The notes under the pieces are model-generated. The model had not been told where the DNA came from and did not search any database. It saw only the letters and a list, made by a program, of their open reading frames with translations. Positions 53,811 to 63,252 of a stretch of DNA of 64,000 nucleotides are shown here, piece by piece. Made by a program: the position numbers and the translations under genes. Source of the DNA: Thermoproteota archaeon (GTDB lineage Archaea > Thermoproteota > Thermoprotei_A > Sulfolobales > Ignisphaeraceae); the NCBI GenBank assembly GCA_030550585.1, contig JAUQPB010000005.1, forward strand, positions 1 to 64,000, given 5' to 3'. Each line of letters opens with the position of its first letter. Position 1 is the first letter of the stretch.

Positions 53811-56228
53811 TTATGTAATGCCGAACCTCTTAAACACAAATACTTTAGCAGGATCGATACCAAGTGTGAATGCGGCTGAGTAGATTAGTGCAACAACTGT
53901 TTTATCGAGGTCTATCGGAGTTATTATAATTCCTACACAACCGAGAATTGTAAACGCCACTATAACACCTATCATCGATGCTACCAGCTCTCTACCCGGT
54001 TTTGAACTCCAAAACCATTTTCTCTCCCTAACTATGAGCACTCTAAACTGGCTTGTAAAGACCATTACAAGTAGTATGAATGTCTGCATTTGTTGCATGT
54101 TGAAGTGGTAAACTGTCGACCCTATGTAAATAGCTATAAGACCTTCTATGAGTAGCAACAATCCTAGGATTGTTGAAGATAGTGCAAGTGCTCTGAATCT
54201 CCACTTACTCGGGTTTGTTGTTGGCTTTGCATTATCTGTTGCTAGAGACATTGTAGCAAAGTCGTTTGCGAAGACTAGGAGTGTCATGCCAAGCAGTGAA
54301 AGAACGTCGTATTTGAGTATTATGAACCCTATTACAAGTAGCAAAGTAAATTGGATTGTTTTTGAAACTTTGTTTATTATCCATGTTAATGCCCTCTGAT
54401 AGACTTCTCTACCAGTTAGAAGAATGTCCGCAACCCCCTCTAGACCAGGTTTTAAAAGAACTACACCTGCCGACGCTTTTGCAACGTCTGTTGCATTGGC
54501 AACAGCTATGCCGAGCTCGGCCTGCTTTAGTGCAGGTGCATCATTTACACCGTCTCCCATAACCCCTACGAAGTGGCCATTGCTTTGCAGACTTTTCACT
54601 ATAATGTATTTGTCTTCTGGATAGACCTCCGCAAATATATCAGCTTCTTCAACGAGCACTCTTCTGCTGTTCTCATCGGCTTTCTTCAATTCGTTGACTG
54701 TTACAACCTTCTCTCCAATTCCAACCATTTTAGCGACTTCTCTCGCTACAGCAACATTGTCTCCTGTGACCATCTTAGGCCTTATTCCAACGCTCTTCAT
54801 CTTTTCTACGAGTTCTCTAGAGTTTTGTCTAGGAGGGTCGAAAAGTGCTATGATACCAGCTAACCTATATTTGCCAGATCCATACTCTTTTATGGCGACA
54901 GCTAGAGATCTGTACCCTCTGTTGGCAAACTCTTCAACTGTTTTCATAGCCTCCGCAACCTCGGGGCTGTTGCCAACGAGTTCTGCTATTATTTGAGGAG
55001 CTCCTTTTGTAACGAGAAACCTCCTACCCTTTATATCTACTATAGCCTCTGTTCTCTTGGTTGATGGGTCAAATGGTCTGAATTCTACTATGCTATACCT
55101 TTTTCTGGGCAGATTCAGCTTCTTGGCAAACTCAACAATTACATTATCTATCTGATCCTTGCCCTCCTGGCTAGACGAATAAAATGCATATTCAATCACA
55201 TCCTCTTTTGTAAAACCATTCAACGGCTTGACATCTACTATAGAAAGTCTGTTCTCTGTTATCGTACCAGTCTTGTCGAGGCATATAACATCAACAGAGG
55301 CTGCATCCTCTATAGCGCTAAGCCTAGTGACAAGCACATCTCTTGATGCGAGTCTAGAGGCTCCAACAGCCTGCATAATCGTTAAAACAGTTGGCAATGC
55401 AACTGGTACAGCACCCATCAATATTGTTACAGCGAATGTGGCTATGGCTATCGGCGTGTTCTTCAACCCTGTTACAACCGCAAATACAATTGCTATAGCT
55501 ATGGCTGCTAACCCTATGTACATACTGTATCGAGTGATGACAAACATAACCTCTTGCTGATGGGACTTGGGCTGAGCTATCTTAACAAGCTCAACTGTTC
55601 TCCCAAAATATGTGCTCCTCCCAGTATTGACAACAACTGCTTTGGCTCTGCCACTTCTAACTATAGAGCCTGCGTAAACAATTCCACCAGCAGATATATC
55701 CACGGGTAGCGACTCTCCAGTAAGCATAGACTGGTCAACGGTAGCACTACCCTCGATGATCTTGCAATCGGCTGGCACAACATCGCCGATGCCGAGAGCA
55801 ATAATGTCTCCGGGAACAAGATACTTAGCGTCTATCTGAACCCATTTACCATCTCTTAGGACAACCGCCTTTAAAGCAAGCTTAGATTTCAATAGCTCTA
55901 AAACCCTCTTGCTCGACTTCTCATGATAAAAACCTATAACAGCATTGATAAACATTAAAGAGAATATGATTGAAGCCTCTATGTAGTGGCCAACAGCAAT
56001 AGATAGTACAATTGCTATTTCAAGCAGCCATGCCATGGGATTCCAAAATCTCTTCAAAAAACTCTTTACAGCACTCTCTCTTCTCTCCTCAACATAGTTA
56101 AGTCCATAGACCTTCAGTCTCCTATTAACCTCCTCAGATGACAAGCCATTCAAACTTGTTTGCAGAACATTCAGAGTGTCCTCAATACTGAGAGCCTCAT
56201 AATCTTTGGTACTTCTAATCTGTGAAAT
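53811..56228 (-). CDS. P-type H+-ATPase (type IIIA)
   Basis: A plasma-membrane proton pump, about 805 residues. Marks are the phosphorylation motif DKTGTITENR, actuator loop TGESLP, hinge GDGVNDAPALKQA, and nucleotide site KGAPQIIAEL. About ten helices are present, with ILMGAVPVALPTVLTIMQAV in TM4. The first ordinary start is TTG 56153. The conserved N-terminal part (DYEALSIEDTLNVLQTSLN) is encoded upstream in the same frame, with no ATG, GTG or TTG before a TGA. GGTGAGGG precedes ATT 56228, so an ATT start is plausible. Confidence 0.9.
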   Translation of the reverse strand: MSQIRSTKDYEALSIEDTLNVLQTSLNGLSSEEVNRRLKVYGLNYVEERRESAVKSFLKRFWNPMAWLLEIAIVLSIAVGHYIEASIIFSLMFINAVIGFYHEKSSKRVLELLKSKLALKAVVLRDGKWVQIDAKYLVPGDIIALGIGDVVPADCKIIEGSATVDQSMLTGESLPVDISAGGIVYAGSIVRSGRAKAVVVNTGRSTYFGRTVELVKIAQPKSHQQEVMFVITRYSMYIGLAAIAIAIVFAVVTGLKNTPIAIATFAVTILMGAVPVALPTVLTIMQAVGASRLASRDVLVTRLSAIEDAASVDVICLDKTGTITENRLSIVDVKPLNGFTKEDVIEYAFYSSSQEGKDQIDNVIVEFAKKLNLPRKRYSIVEFRPFDPSTKRTEAIVDIKGRRFLVTKGAPQIIAELVGNSPEVAEAMKTVEEFANRGYRSLAVAIKEYGSGKYRLAGIIALFDPPRQNSRELVEKMKSVGIRPKMVTGDNVAVAREVAKMVGIGEKVVTVNELKKADENSRRVLVEEADIFAEVYPEDKYIIVKSLQSNGHFVGVMGDGVNDAPALKQAELGIAVANATDVAKASAGVVLLKPGLEGVADILLTGREVYQRALTWIINKVSKTIQFTLLLVIGFIILKYDVLSLLGMTLLVFANDFATMSLATDNAKPTTNPSKWRFRALALSSTILGLLLLIEGLIAIYIGSTVYHFNMQQMQTFILLVMVFTSQFRVLIVRERKWFWSSKPGRELVASMIGVIVAFTILGCVGIIITPIDLDKTVVALIYSAAFTLGIDPAKVFVFKRFGIT

Positions 56229-56398
56229 AGTCCCTCACCTCATTTGCCTGTTCTTTAGAGACCGGGTTAAAAATATGGCAAAAATAATATAAGGCTATAG
56301 TGAGATTATAGTTGTATACCACGGCTAATAACTTGCGTTTGTAAAGCACCGAAAATACTGATGCCAAGCTTAGTCAAAGGGATTTCACGGTATGCACT

Positions 56399-57742
56399 TT
56401 AATCTAGTCTTGCAATGATGTAGAGCGAGGCGGCTAACGGCATCATAGATAGTGCGAAAGCTGGTATAAAGCCTTCGATGGCATCTAATATGACGAGAAT
56501 GCTGAAGATTATTGCAATGGCTATAACCGTTATGCTTTTCGATCCCTCCTCCTGTTTTGGGGTAACCTTATACGGTATTCTAACCCCGATTAGCGAGGCT
56601 ATTACATATGGTATGATAGCTATAGATGTTACTGTTGTTAGTGCCGAGGCTCTTCCAGATACATATGGCATGTCATAGCCGCCATATTCTCTGTAGAATT
56701 TATACACATTTATCGACTCTATGGCTAGAGAGGCTAGGAATAGTATTAGAAGAGTCAAATCGGCAACTGTTATCTTCGAATGCTCTACAAGTGGCGAGAT
56801 TCCGGCTAGGATGAACCCTATAGCCGATAAAACAGCTATTATTGGCTGGAGTATGTATAGCAAGGCCTCTAGCTTTACAATAGTTTTTGCCCTCGACTTT
56901 AGAATGTGTTTGCCGAACCTTTTAAGAACGTCTGTTGTTCCATAGGCCCACCTCTTCTGCTGAATTAGATAAGCCTCAACAGTTTTTGGAGCACCAACAC
57001 ACATAGGCTCTATAAGCCTTGGCATAACACCTTTCTCTAGAAGCTGTGTACCAAGCCAAATATCATCTTGTATAACATCGATTCTGTAAAGCCCTATATC
57101 AGCCAGTATATCCCTTCTAATCGCTGTGCCACTGCCGAGAGGATATATGAACAGCCCCTTCGAAAACTTGTTTTTGTAGTATAGCCAACTCCCATACTCT
57201 GTTAAGAAGGCTATTGTGCTAGAGGATCTGGTTGAGCCCTTGTCGCAGACTCTCCACCAAGAGATGCAAACATCTTTGCATTTCAGCATAGACTCTATAG
57301 CCTCTTTCGAGGGATAACCATCGACATCAATAACAGAGACTGTGCCTCCAATAGAGAATTTTATACCATCATTTATAGCCCCATTTCTACCACCAAAACC
57401 ATTAAACCTCCTCATAACAAATATAGAATCCCACATCACCATATCCTCTAAAACATCGTAGAATGCCCCGCTATCAGAGTAGTCAGCTACTACAACACAT
57501 TCAAACACCTCTCCAAGAGATTCGTGGAGTTGGTAGAAGTGCTTTGTATACTCTCTAACAATATCTTTTGGCTCATTCTTTACGGGGGTTATAATCGAGA
57601 GAAACCCCTGCCCTCTATCCCTAGACATCGGTTCGCCAATTACAAGACGTTTTGAAGGTTTTGAAAGTATTGTGTGGTATATGCTGACAATTAATAGTGA
57701 CAAGGATATCATGGCAAGCGAGATTGTAAATAACATGAGCAT
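56399..57742 (-). CDS. Processive family 2 glycosyltransferase
   Basis: A 447-residue membrane glycosyltransferase. It has an N-terminal helix and a GT2 domain with TPVKNEP, VIDVDGYPSKEA (DxD), VIQDDIWLG and the QQKRWAYGT motif (Q-x-x-R-W) of processive enzymes. Four or five C-terminal helices follow. It should extend a polysaccharide or glycolipid through the membrane, like cellulose or hyaluronan synthases. Product unknown. Confidence 0.88.
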   Translation of the reverse strand: MLMLFTISLAMISLSLLIVSIYHTILSKPSKRLVIGEPMSRDRGQGFLSIITPVKNEPKDIVREYTKHFYQLHESLGEVFECVVVADYSDSGAFYDVLEDMVMWDSIFVMRRFNGFGGRNGAINDGIKFSIGGTVSVIDVDGYPSKEAIESMLKCKDVCISWWRVCDKGSTRSSSTIAFLTEYGSWLYYKNKFSKGLFIYPLGSGTAIRRDILADIGLYRIDVIQDDIWLGTQLLEKGVMPRLIEPMCVGAPKTVEAYLIQQKRWAYGTTDVLKRFGKHILKSRAKTIVKLEALLYILQPIIAVLSAIGFILAGISPLVEHSKITVADLTLLILFLASLAIESINVYKFYREYGGYDMPYVSGRASALTTVTSIAIIPYVIASLIGVRIPYKVTPKQEEGSKSITVIAIAIIFSILVILDAIEGFIPAFALSMMPLAASLYIIARLD

Positions 57743-57860
57743 TTACCCGCAGAGCCTAAACACTGTCACCACTTTGAAAGAGGGGGTCTAATAAACCTAG
57801 TATCCAATTGATCAACATCTCCATCAATTCAAGTCCACGCTTTTGGTCAAATACTTATAA

Positions 57861-57898
57861 ACTTGTGGTACTACAAGTAGGCTTGGGGTGCTACAAGC
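57861..57898 (+). promoter_or_regulatory. Tandem imperfect palindromes at second ATPase start
   Basis: ACTTGTGGTACTACAAGT (57861-57878) and GCTTGGGGTGCTACAAGC (57881-57898) are two 18-bp imperfect inverted repeats, 20 bp apart. The first has 8 of 9 base steps paired if G-T is allowed. The second ends 1 nt before ATG 57900. TATA-like ATACTTATAAA (57851-57861) precedes them. The layout repeats that of 5264-5298 with different sequence. Confidence 0.6.
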
Positions 57899-57899
57899 A

Positions 57900-59003
57900 A
57901 TGCTATTCGATCTACAGCCAAAAACAAGTAGGAGAGATCTATACGATTTTGATAGAGAGCTTGAAGAGCTGATTAAGAGTATCGAGTTGAATCCGCTAAC
58001 AGTTGTTGTAGGCATTAGGAGATCTGGAAAGACATCTCTTCTGAGAGTTGCATTAAACGAGTGTGGCTATCCCTACATATATATAGACCCTAGATTCTAT
58101 TCAGCACCTACATACAGAGATTTTGCATATATTTTAAGGAATTCTGTTGAAGATTTTCTGAGAAGATACGGTGGTGTGTATAGGAGGATTGTAGAGATTC
58201 TAAAGAATGTTAAGGGAATTTCAATAGATTTGCCAACTCTGTCTGTAGAGGTTAGCTGGAGAAGAGGTGAGAGGATGGAGATCGGGGAGCTGTTAATAGC
58301 TCTTGATAATCTGGCTAAGGATATTAAGAAGCCAATTGTTATAGCCATTGATGAGGCTCAAGAGCTTTCTAAAATTACTTGGATGCCAATTACAAGGCTA
58401 TTCGCATATGCATATGACAATCTCAGGAATTTGAGAATTGTTTTGACAGGATCGGAGATAGGTGTTCTATTCAAGTTCCTGGGGATAGAGGACCCCAGCT
58501 CTCCTCTCTATGGAAGATACATACACGTGATTAAGACGAGGAGACTATCTAGAGAAGAGTCCATGGACTTTCTCGAAAAAGGCTTTTCCGAGTTAGGCAT
58601 AAACATCCCCCACAACATTATTGAAAGAGCTGTAGATGAACTCGACGGCATTATAGGTTGGCTAACACTGTTTGGCTATACATGCTACCTAAACCCAGGC
58701 ACCTGTGTAGAGAACATCGACAAGATTCTTGAGCAGGCTATTAAAATAGGTAGAGAAGAGCTGGAGAAGTTCCTATCAACAAGTAGAAGCACCAGATACA
58801 AAACATTGCTAAAAATCCTCACAACAGAGAGAAGGTGGAGCGAAATAAAAATGTTGTTAGAGACTGAAGAGAGCAGAACAATAAACGATAGAACCCTCTA
58901 CGAACATCTAAAAAGATTGATAGATCTATCTATAGTTGAAAAGAAAAACGATTCATACATAATATCAGACCCCATCCTGCGAAAAGCAGCCCAACTCCTC
59001 TAA
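57900..59003 (+). CDS. Archaeal STAND-like ATPase with C-terminal winged helix
   Basis: A 367-residue paralogue of 5299-6336. N-terminal SRRDLYDFDRELEEL is followed by Walker A GIRRSGKTSLL and Walker B IVIAIDEAQEL, with VLTGSEIGVLFKFLG and DPSSPLYGRY shared with the paralogue. A winged-helix C-terminus follows (LLKILTTERRWSEIKMLL, then LYEHLKRLIDLSIVEKK). ATG 57900 aligns with the paralogue's start; GTG 57888 would run into the palindromes. Function unknown. Confidence 0.87.
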   Translation: MLFDLQPKTSRRDLYDFDRELEELIKSIELNPLTVVVGIRRSGKTSLLRVALNECGYPYIYIDPRFYSAPTYRDFAYILRNSVEDFLRRYGGVYRRIVEILKNVKGISIDLPTLSVEVSWRRGERMEIGELLIALDNLAKDIKKPIVIAIDEAQELSKITWMPITRLFAYAYDNLRNLRIVLTGSEIGVLFKFLGIEDPSSPLYGRYIHVIKTRRLSREESMDFLEKGFSELGINIPHNIIERAVDELDGIIGWLTLFGYTCYLNPGTCVENIDKILEQAIKIGREELEKFLSTSRSTRYKTLLKILTTERRWSEIKMLLETEESRTINDRTLYEHLKRLIDLSIVEKKNDSYIISDPILRKAAQLL

Positions 59004-59262
59004 ACAATACAATGAATATCCATAGCAATGTCGAGCTCCATATCCTACAATCATGCAATGCGCAACCAGATATTAAAATTCTGCACTGCATGCACTAGCA
59101 TTGGGAAGAGATTAGCCCATGAAACTGTTTTTATATGCTATTCTTCTACGCTATGGTGATGCTCATGCAAAGTTGCAGAATATGCAAAATAAAAACATGT
59201 TTAAACCTTATTAAATATTCTATGATTTGCTTATTTTGCAAAAAAACTTTTAAGCTAGGGCA
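59004..59262. other. Intergenic, AT-rich, no gene seen
   Basis: A 260-bp AT-rich stretch between the ATPase and the paaK operon. It contains a TATA-like TGTTTTTATATGC near 59128-59140 with no frame behind it. A near repeat of TTTGC/GCAAA motifs is present (GCAAAGTTGC, TATGCAAAAT, TTTTGCAAAA). A short non-coding RNA is possible but not supported. Confidence 0.3.
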
Positions 59263-59418
59263 TTGAAGTATGTAAAGGTGTCTTTAATTGTTTTGGTGTT
59301 GCCTATTGTATCAATAGAAAATGTATTTGAAAAAGAGTTTGAAAAATGTGGAAAAGAGATGGTGAAACAGCGGTTTCATAATCTCATAGAGTGTGGTAAA
59401 CCTATCTACATGTTCTAG
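59263..59418 (+). CDS. Small ORF ahead of paaK
   Basis: A 51-codon frame from TTG 59263 (or 46 codons from GTG 59278). It has a hydrophobic start (VSLIVLVLPIVSI) and a charged end with two CGK motifs (FEKCGKEMVKQRF; LIECGKPIYMF). Its TAG is 7 nt before the paaK ATG. A TATA-like ACTTTTAAGC at 59248-59257 fits a leaderless GTG 59278. No family recognised. Confidence 0.4.
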   Translation: MKYVKVSLIVLVLPIVSIENVFEKEFEKCGKEMVKQRFHNLIECGKPIYMF

Positions 59419-59425
59419 GGTGTAT

Positions 59426-60733
59426 ATGATGAAGGTGAATGTGTGGAACCCTAGTGTTGAGTTGTTGTCTAGGGATGAGCTTGATAAGATAAAGCTTCAG
59501 AGACTCAAGGAAGTTATCCACAGAGTATACAACAACAACCAATTCTACAGGAAAAAGATGAAAGAAAAAGGATTGAAACCAGAAGACATAAAAACATTAG
59601 AAGACATCAAAAAACTGCCATACACAACAAAAGAAGAGCTAAGGGAGCTTTATCCATACGGCGCTTCTGTGGTGCCCTTAGACAGCTTAGCTGAGGTTAG
59701 GGCTAGCAGTGGTACTACCGGAAAGCCAACTGTAACCCTATACACTATGAAGGACATTGAGAATTGGAGTGAGGTTATGGCTAGAAGCCTTGTTGCAACC
59801 AATATTGTTAAAGGCGATATACTTCTAATTGCATATAACTACCACATGTTTACAGGTGGCTTCGGTTTTCACTATGGAGCTTTGAAAGTCGGTGTAACAG
59901 CAATACCAGCTGGCGTAGGTTTTACACAGAGACAGGTAATGTTGATAAAGGATCTTGGTGTAACAGCAATTACTAGTGTTCCTAACTATGCTATTAGGTT
60001 GGCTGAGGTTGCTTTTGAGATGGGTGTAGACCCTGCTAGAGATACTAGGGTTAGGAAAGGCGTTTTCGGAGCTGCTCCGTGGAGCGAGGAGATGAGGAGG
60101 AGAATTGAGAAGATATGGGATATGCAAGCATACGATATGTACGGCTTGAGCGAGTTGTGGGGCCCTGGGGTAGCGATAGAGTGTGTATATAAGAGTGGTC
60201 TTCATGTTTGGGAGGATCACTTTATTGTTGAGGTTGTTGATCCGAAGACTGGTGAGCCTGTAGATGTTGAGGAGAAGGGGGAGCTAGTATTCACAACACT
60301 AACAAAAGATGCAATGCCACTAATAAGATATAGAACAAGAGACATATCGAGAATACTAGACGAAAACAAATGCCAATGCGGAAGAACACACACAAAAATA
60401 GACAGAATACAAGGAAGAACAGACGACATGTTCATAATAAACGGGGTGAATGTATGGCCCTCTGCTGTTGAGGAGGTTCTTCTCAAAGAGCCTCTTGTAG
60501 CTCCCTACTACCAGATTGTTATAGATAGGGTTGATGCATTAGATAGGATGACTGTTTTCGTTGAATCGAGAACAAAGCTTGGCGAAAACGATAAAATTGC
60601 TTTAGCTAAGAAGCTTGAGTATGAGTTGAAGGAGGTTATATTGGTTACGCCAAGGGTTGAGGTTGTCGACCCTGGGACGCTACCCAGATTCGATGGAAAG
60701 CCAAGGGTAGTTGTTGATAAAAGGGCGTTGTAG
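59426..60733 (+). CDS. paaK: Phenylacetate-CoA ligase (AMP-forming)
   Basis: About 435 residues. An adenylate-forming enzyme that activates aryl-acetates to CoA thioesters. The P-loop-like ASSGTTGKPTV, GVFGAAPWSEEM, YDMYGLSELWGPG, YRTRDISRIL and DKR-type end GKPRVVVDKRAL are present, as is a Cys cluster (CQCGR). The ATG 59426 is preferred to 59393. It is 2 nt ahead of iorA, so it shares an operon with the indolepyruvate oxidoreductase. Two inner stretches use very A/C-rich codons. Confidence 0.92.
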   Translation: MMKVNVWNPSVELLSRDELDKIKLQRLKEVIHRVYNNNQFYRKKMKEKGLKPEDIKTLEDIKKLPYTTKEELRELYPYGASVVPLDSLAEVRASSGTTGKPTVTLYTMKDIENWSEVMARSLVATNIVKGDILLIAYNYHMFTGGFGFHYGALKVGVTAIPAGVGFTQRQVMLIKDLGVTAITSVPNYAIRLAEVAFEMGVDPARDTRVRKGVFGAAPWSEEMRRRIEKIWDMQAYDMYGLSELWGPGVAIECVYKSGLHVWEDHFIVEVVDPKTGEPVDVEEKGELVFTTLTKDAMPLIRYRTRDISRILDENKCQCGRTHTKIDRIQGRTDDMFIINGVNVWPSAVEEVLLKEPLVAPYYQIVIDRVDALDRMTVFVESRTKLGENDKIALAKKLEYELKEVILVTPRVEVVDPGTLPRFDGKPRVVVDKRAL

Positions 60734-60735
60734 CT

Positions 60736-62592
60736 TTGCCAAAGAGAAAGACTATTCTTGGAGAGCCCAACTCGATAGCGTTTCTACTTGGTAACGAGGC
60801 TATAGCTAGAGGAGCCATAGAGTATGGCATTGGTGTTGCAGCAGCATATCCGGGAACACCGTCAAGCGAAATTGTAGAGTCTTTGGCTAGTGTCGCCAGC
60901 GATCTGGGGATATATGTCGAGTGGAGTGTAAACGAGAAAACAGCTTTTGAATTGGCATACGCTGCTGCAATGAGTGGTGTACCAAGCTTAACAGCTATGA
61001 AGCATGTTGGTCTAAATGTAGCTGCCGACCCCTTGATGACAAGTGCTTATACAGGTGTCAAGGCGGGTTTCATAATTGTTACAGCCGATGATCCCTATAT
61101 GCATAGTAGCCAAAACGAGCAGGACAACAGATGGGTTGGTCTACATGCCTATATACCGGTTTTAGAGCCTGCCAACCCCCAAGAGGCAAAGGATCTGACA
61201 TATCTTGGGCTGGAATACTCTGAGAAGCTGGGTCATCCAATAATACTTAGAAGTGTTACTAGAGTGAGTCACGCTAGGGGGCTGGTCAGACTAGGCCCCT
61301 TAAGACCCCCTAGAACGGTAGGTTCTTTCCCTAGAGAGCCACAGAAATGGGCTGTTGTGCCGGCACATGCAAGGAAGATGAAAATAGATGTTCTGAGGAG
61401 ATGGAGAGAAATCGAGGATGTCTTTGCAGAGTTTCCATACAACAAAATCGATGATAGCAACTCAAATATACTTATTGTAGCTTCTGGCATTGGATACCCG
61501 TATGCTAAAGACGCTCTCAAAATTGTTGGTGTAAAAGCAAAGATTTTGAAAGTGTCCACGCCAGTACCCCTGCCAAGAAAACTAGTTGAAAAGGCTGTGA
61601 ATGGCATTGAGAAGATTCTGGTTGTTGAAGAAACCGATCCTGTTGTCGAAATGCAGCTAAAGTCTATTCTATTCGATTTACATATCGATGTAGAGGTTCA
61701 TGGAGCTGACTATCTTGGTAGAAAAGGAGAGCTAACAATAGATAGAGTTGCAGAGGCAATAGCAAAAATAGCTGGTGTAAGCTGGAGTCCTCCAAAACCA
61801 ATTGAGGTACCTATCAATGTTCCTCCTAGAAAGCCCATTCTATGTCCTGGATGCCCCCACAGAGCAACGTTCTATGCCTTGATAATGGCAGCTAGAGAGC
61901 TTGGTGTAGACCCTATATACAGTGGTGATATAGGTTGCTATAGCCTTGGCATCGACCCCCCATTCAATGCACAAGATACGATAACCAACATGGGTGGAAG
62001 CATAGGTCTTGCAAACGGCTTCTCACATACTGTAAAGAACAGACCGGTGGTTGCAATTCTAGGAGATTCAACATTCTTTCATGCTGGGTTGCCACCCCTG
62101 CTAAATGCTGTCTATAACAGAGCACCAATGCTTGTACTTGTGCTAGATAATGAGACTACTGCTATGACCGGGTTCCAGCCCCATCCCGGAACAGGCTTGA
62201 CGGCTATGGGAGGAAAGGGTAGGAAGATATTGATAGAAGAGGTTGCAAAGGCTATGGGGGCCGACTATGTGGATGTTTTCGATCCATATGATGTTAGAAA
62301 AGCTATAGAGTCCATTAAAACTGGGCTCAAGGTTGCTATGGATGGTGGCGTAGCTGTTTTGGTTGCTAGAAGAGTCTGCTCGTTGCTAGCAGCAAGGCTG
62401 GGCTTGGCAAGAGATAGGTATTTTATTGATAGCAACAGATGTGTTGGTTGTAGCGTTTGTACAAATATATTAGCTTGCCCAGCTATAGTTATCGGAGAAG
62501 ACAATAAACCACGTATAATAGAATCGCTCTGTAGTGGATGTGGCGTATGCGCCCAGATATGCCCATTCCAAGCAATAACAAAGAGAGGGTAA
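60736..62592 (+). CDS. iorA: Indolepyruvate:ferredoxin oxidoreductase, alpha subunit
   Basis: A 618-residue IorA. It has a pyrimidine-binding half (GVAAAYPGTPSSEIVESLA, VEWSVNEKTAFELAYAAAM), a C-terminal TPP domain (ILGDSTFFHAGLPPLLNAV, LDNETTAMTGFQPHPG), and two [4Fe-4S] sites at the end (CVGCSVCTNILACP and CSGCGVCAQICP). The first lacks ordinary spacing because of the ILAC insert, usual in this family. It interconverts aryl-pyruvates and aryl-acetyl-CoA with ferredoxin. TTG start. Confidence 0.95.
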   Translation: MPKRKTILGEPNSIAFLLGNEAIARGAIEYGIGVAAAYPGTPSSEIVESLASVASDLGIYVEWSVNEKTAFELAYAAAMSGVPSLTAMKHVGLNVAADPLMTSAYTGVKAGFIIVTADDPYMHSSQNEQDNRWVGLHAYIPVLEPANPQEAKDLTYLGLEYSEKLGHPIILRSVTRVSHARGLVRLGPLRPPRTVGSFPREPQKWAVVPAHARKMKIDVLRRWREIEDVFAEFPYNKIDDSNSNILIVASGIGYPYAKDALKIVGVKAKILKVSTPVPLPRKLVEKAVNGIEKILVVEETDPVVEMQLKSILFDLHIDVEVHGADYLGRKGELTIDRVAEAIAKIAGVSWSPPKPIEVPINVPPRKPILCPGCPHRATFYALIMAARELGVDPIYSGDIGCYSLGIDPPFNAQDTITNMGGSIGLANGFSHTVKNRPVVAILGDSTFFHAGLPPLLNAVYNRAPMLVLVLDNETTAMTGFQPHPGTGLTAMGGKGRKILIEEVAKAMGADYVDVFDPYDVRKAIESIKTGLKVAMDGGVAVLVARRVCSLLAARLGLARDRYFIDSNRCVGCSVCTNILACPAIVIGEDNKPRIIESLCSGCGVCAQICPFQAITKRG

Positions 62593-63206
62593 AGATAGAA
62601 GCTGTTTTTACTGGCGTTGGAGGACAAGGAATAATCACTATGGGCACTATCCTAGGTGTTGCATGCAGTAAAATAGGCTTGAATATAATAACAGCTGAAA
62701 CACATGGAATGTCTCAGAGAATGGGCATGGTGGACTTCTTTGTTAGAATTGGAGATGTTGAAGCACCTCTAGTCCCACAGGCATCGGCAGATATAGTAGT
62801 GTCTTTAGAGATGATTGAAGCGCTAAGATCTGTTAGACATCTAAAGAGATGCGGATGGCTATTGGTCGCAGATATATATATACCTCCACCATATGTAGAG
62901 AATGTTCCATCGAGAAAAGATATAGTTACTGTGCTAGAGAGGCTGCCAATAAACTCTATTCTAATCAATGTAGAGGAAATAGTAGAAAAACTGAATGATA
63001 GCCGCGTTGTTAACATGGCAATGCTAGGAGCCTTCATGGCCATAGAGGATGTATCGAAGATAATACCAGTTACACTGGTTGAAGATGTTGTTGAAGAAAG
63101 GCTCGGCCCAATAAATAGAGAGGCGTTTGGAATGGGGTATAAGCAGGCTGTGAAAAAGATAAAAGATGGGGATCTCATTTCGAGATGTGCAAAAACTAAT
63201 GTGTGA
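62559..63206 (+). CDS. iorB: Indolepyruvate:ferredoxin oxidoreductase, beta subunit
   Basis: About 215 residues of the gamma-type (POR_N-like) domain. VFTGVGGQGIITMGTILG, ETHGMSQRMGMVDFFVRIG and PLVPQASADIVVSLEMIEAL are characteristic of IorB. ATG 62559 overlaps iorA by 34 nt. With PaaK it allows uptake of aryl-acids into aromatic amino acids, or the reverse during peptide fermentation. Confidence 0.93.
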   Translation: MPIPSNNKERVKIEAVFTGVGGQGIITMGTILGVACSKIGLNIITAETHGMSQRMGMVDFFVRIGDVEAPLVPQASADIVVSLEMIEALRSVRHLKRCGWLLVADIYIPPPYVENVPSRKDIVTVLERLPINSILINVEEIVEKLNDSRVVNMAMLGAFMAIEDVSKIIPVTLVEDVVEERLGPINREAFGMGYKQAVKKIKDGDLISRCAKTNV

Positions 63207-63252
63207 ATACATTGATAATGTGTTTTTGAGGTGTTGCACACAAAATTTCATT

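Noticed and set aside
59004-59262. Small non-coding RNA behind a TATA box
   Set aside because: TTTGC/GCAAA repeats could pair, but there is no defined stem set or terminator to support an RNA gene.
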